A DNA stretch of 5,153 nucleotides from Candidatus Aenigmatarchaeota archaeon (GTDB taxonomy: Archaea; Aenigmatarchaeota; Aenigmatarchaeia; QMZP01): positions 1-5,153 of the forward strand of contig QMZY01000073.1 of the NCBI GenBank assembly GCA_003663415.1. Direction: 5' to 3'. Position 1 is the first letter of the stretch; each line of letters begins with the position of its first letter. Shown in pieces: positions 4,379 through 5,153 of this stretch. The notes below the pieces were generated by a model. It was not told the origin of the DNA. It saw only the letters and a program-made list of their open reading frames with translations, and made no database searches. Made by a program: the position numbers and the translations under genes.

Positions 4379-5153
4379 TTATGCTTTGCTTGCAATCGCA
4401 TTAATTATTATGCTCATAAATAATGAGTAAAACAGCACAAGGCAGACGGTTTGATAAGCAACGTTAAGACTTTCTATCCCGGCTCCCAGAAAAATAAAAA
4501 CCGTACCCATAGCCAACAATTTAAACGAATCAAAAAAAATCACCCTAAAAACTTCACATTTCTGTTTCCTCAAAACACTTGCTGATATCAAACCACCGGC
4601 AAGACCAGCGCAGACATAACCAGAAATCTCTGGTATAGCATGAGGCAGATACGGAAGTGTTGCTAAAGGTATATGCCATATATATTGGGAAAGCTTATTA
4701 CCAACAAACACGCCAAGAACAGAAGCATTCCATGCAATAATAAATATTGCACCGGCACCAAAAATAAAGGAAAAAGCAAAAGAAAACAGCAAAACCTGAA
4801 TATTATTAAAAAGAATGCTGTTGAAGGCTGCCCATTCCTGTCCTGTTACTGCTCCGGTCAGCCCGTGAATCTGGTGAATTTTTGCTATTTGAACTTGAAA
4901 GAAGTTTTCCGGGAGGAAAAAAGCCCAGAAAGCAAAACTCATTGAAACACCGAAAAAATAAAACAACAATATCAAAATATCTTTACCCTGCCTTGTCCAG
5001 AAACCATTTTTATGGTCAATTATGCATTTTTCTTCCAAAAGCTCTTCTTTCTTTATCAAATGAGTAATGAAATATACAGAAGGCAGAATTGTGAACAGAA
5101 CAGCAAAAAGACCGCCAGTACTAAACACAAAATCGCTTCCAAGAGGCACGGGC
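4379..5153 (-). CDS. SpoIIM-family integral membrane protein (5' end outside window)
   Basis: The frame runs from the window edge to TAA at 4379-4381 (about 257 codons). A GTG at 5147-5149 exists, but the frame continues upstream and archaeal relatives have some tens more N-terminal residues, so the gene is treated as 5'-partial. Numbered from that GTG, hydrophobic segments fall at about 8-29, 57-79, 113-147, 162-190 and 208-252. SpoIIM hallmarks: NNIQVLLFSF (115-124), GAGAIFIIAWNASVLG (131-146), PHAIPEISGYVCAGLAGG (169-186) and the late GAGIESL (222-228) in place of the usual IEA-type block. In Bacillus, SpoIIM acts with SpoIID and SpoIIP in peptidoglycan remodelling during engulfment. No such partners are visible here, and archaea lacking peptidoglycan must use this family differently; an envelope or membrane-shaping role is a guess. 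The family call is firm. Confidence 0.88.
   Translation of the reverse strand, partial: PVPLGSDFVFSTGGLFAVLFTILPSVYFITHLIKKEELLEEKCIIDHKNGFWTRQGKDILILLFYFFGVSMSFAFWAFFLPENFFQVQIAKIHQIHGLTGAVTGQEWAAFNSILFNNIQVLLFSFAFSFIFGAGAIFIIAWNASVLGVFVGNKLSQYIWHIPLATLPYLPHAIPEISGYVCAGLAGGLISASVLRKQKCEVFRVIFFDSFKLLAMGTVFIFLGAGIESLNVAYQTVCLVLFYSLFMSIIINAIASKA

Noticed and set aside
4673..5067. Two plus-strand frames opposite the SpoIIM-family gene
   Set aside because: Lys/Asn-rich shadows of a membrane-protein gene whose family motifs are clear on the other strand.
1..5153. A defence island, CRISPR array or mobile element
   Set aside because: No nuclease, integrase, transposase, direct-repeat array or target-site duplication is visible. 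The six Cys in the 2187-2639 product might suggest a zinc finger, but the topology places them outside the cell.

Overview
The window looks like a stretch of an AT-rich archaeal genome, probably from a DPANN-type lineage (Aenigmarchaeota, Woesearchaeota or a relative). The lineage is inferred from three things. First, several genes have a TATA-like box about 24-30 nt before the start codon and no Shine-Dalgarno, which is the leaderless archaeal layout. Second, the window carries an archaeal-type SpoIIM-family membrane protein and a small four-helix membrane protein of a kind I associate with DPANN genomes. Third, small membrane or extracytoplasmic proteins of unknown function dominate. No rRNA, tRNA, CRISPR array, transposase or phage gene is visible.

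Layout, left to right. (1) Positions 1-351, plus strand: the 3' part of a gene for a small protein with two degenerate EF-hand-like loops; it is visibly richer in GC than the rest. (2) Positions 371-390: a perfect 9-bp inverted repeat lies between this gene and a convergent gene. (3) Positions 409-1488, minus strand: a stand-alone catalytic domain related to glycogen-debranching enzyme / glucoamylase-like six-hairpin glycosidases. (4) Positions 1489-1650: a divergent promoter region. (5) Positions 1651-2639, plus strand: two overlapping genes that look like a translationally coupled surface pair. The first is a membrane-anchored or lipoprotein-like exported protein. The second has three membrane helices and a six-cysteine extracytoplasmic tail. 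(6) Positions 2685-3437, plus strand, with its own promoter: a multi-pass membrane protein of the YhfC type (a relative of CPBP/PrsW intramembrane proteases) in which several usual polar motif positions appear substituted. (7) Positions 3481-3747, minus strand: an 88-residue soluble orphan. (8) Positions 3748-3954: a spacer holding a possible tiny leaderless transcript and a U-rich terminator for the next gene. (9) Positions 3955-4302, minus strand: the four-helix membrane protein, apparently started from an internal ATG with a real Shine-Dalgarno. (10) Positions 4379-5153, minus strand: a 5'-truncated SpoIIM-family protein.

Strand switches and separate promoters split the region into at least five or six short transcription units, so it is not one pathway. 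The only tight functional unit is the 1651-2639 pair. The common theme is the cell envelope: most products are membrane-embedded or exported. The strongest leads are the coupled exported/cysteine-rich pair, the motif-degenerate YhfC-like protein, and the unexplained 3785-3902 segment. No complete, clearly novel defence or mobile system is visible.
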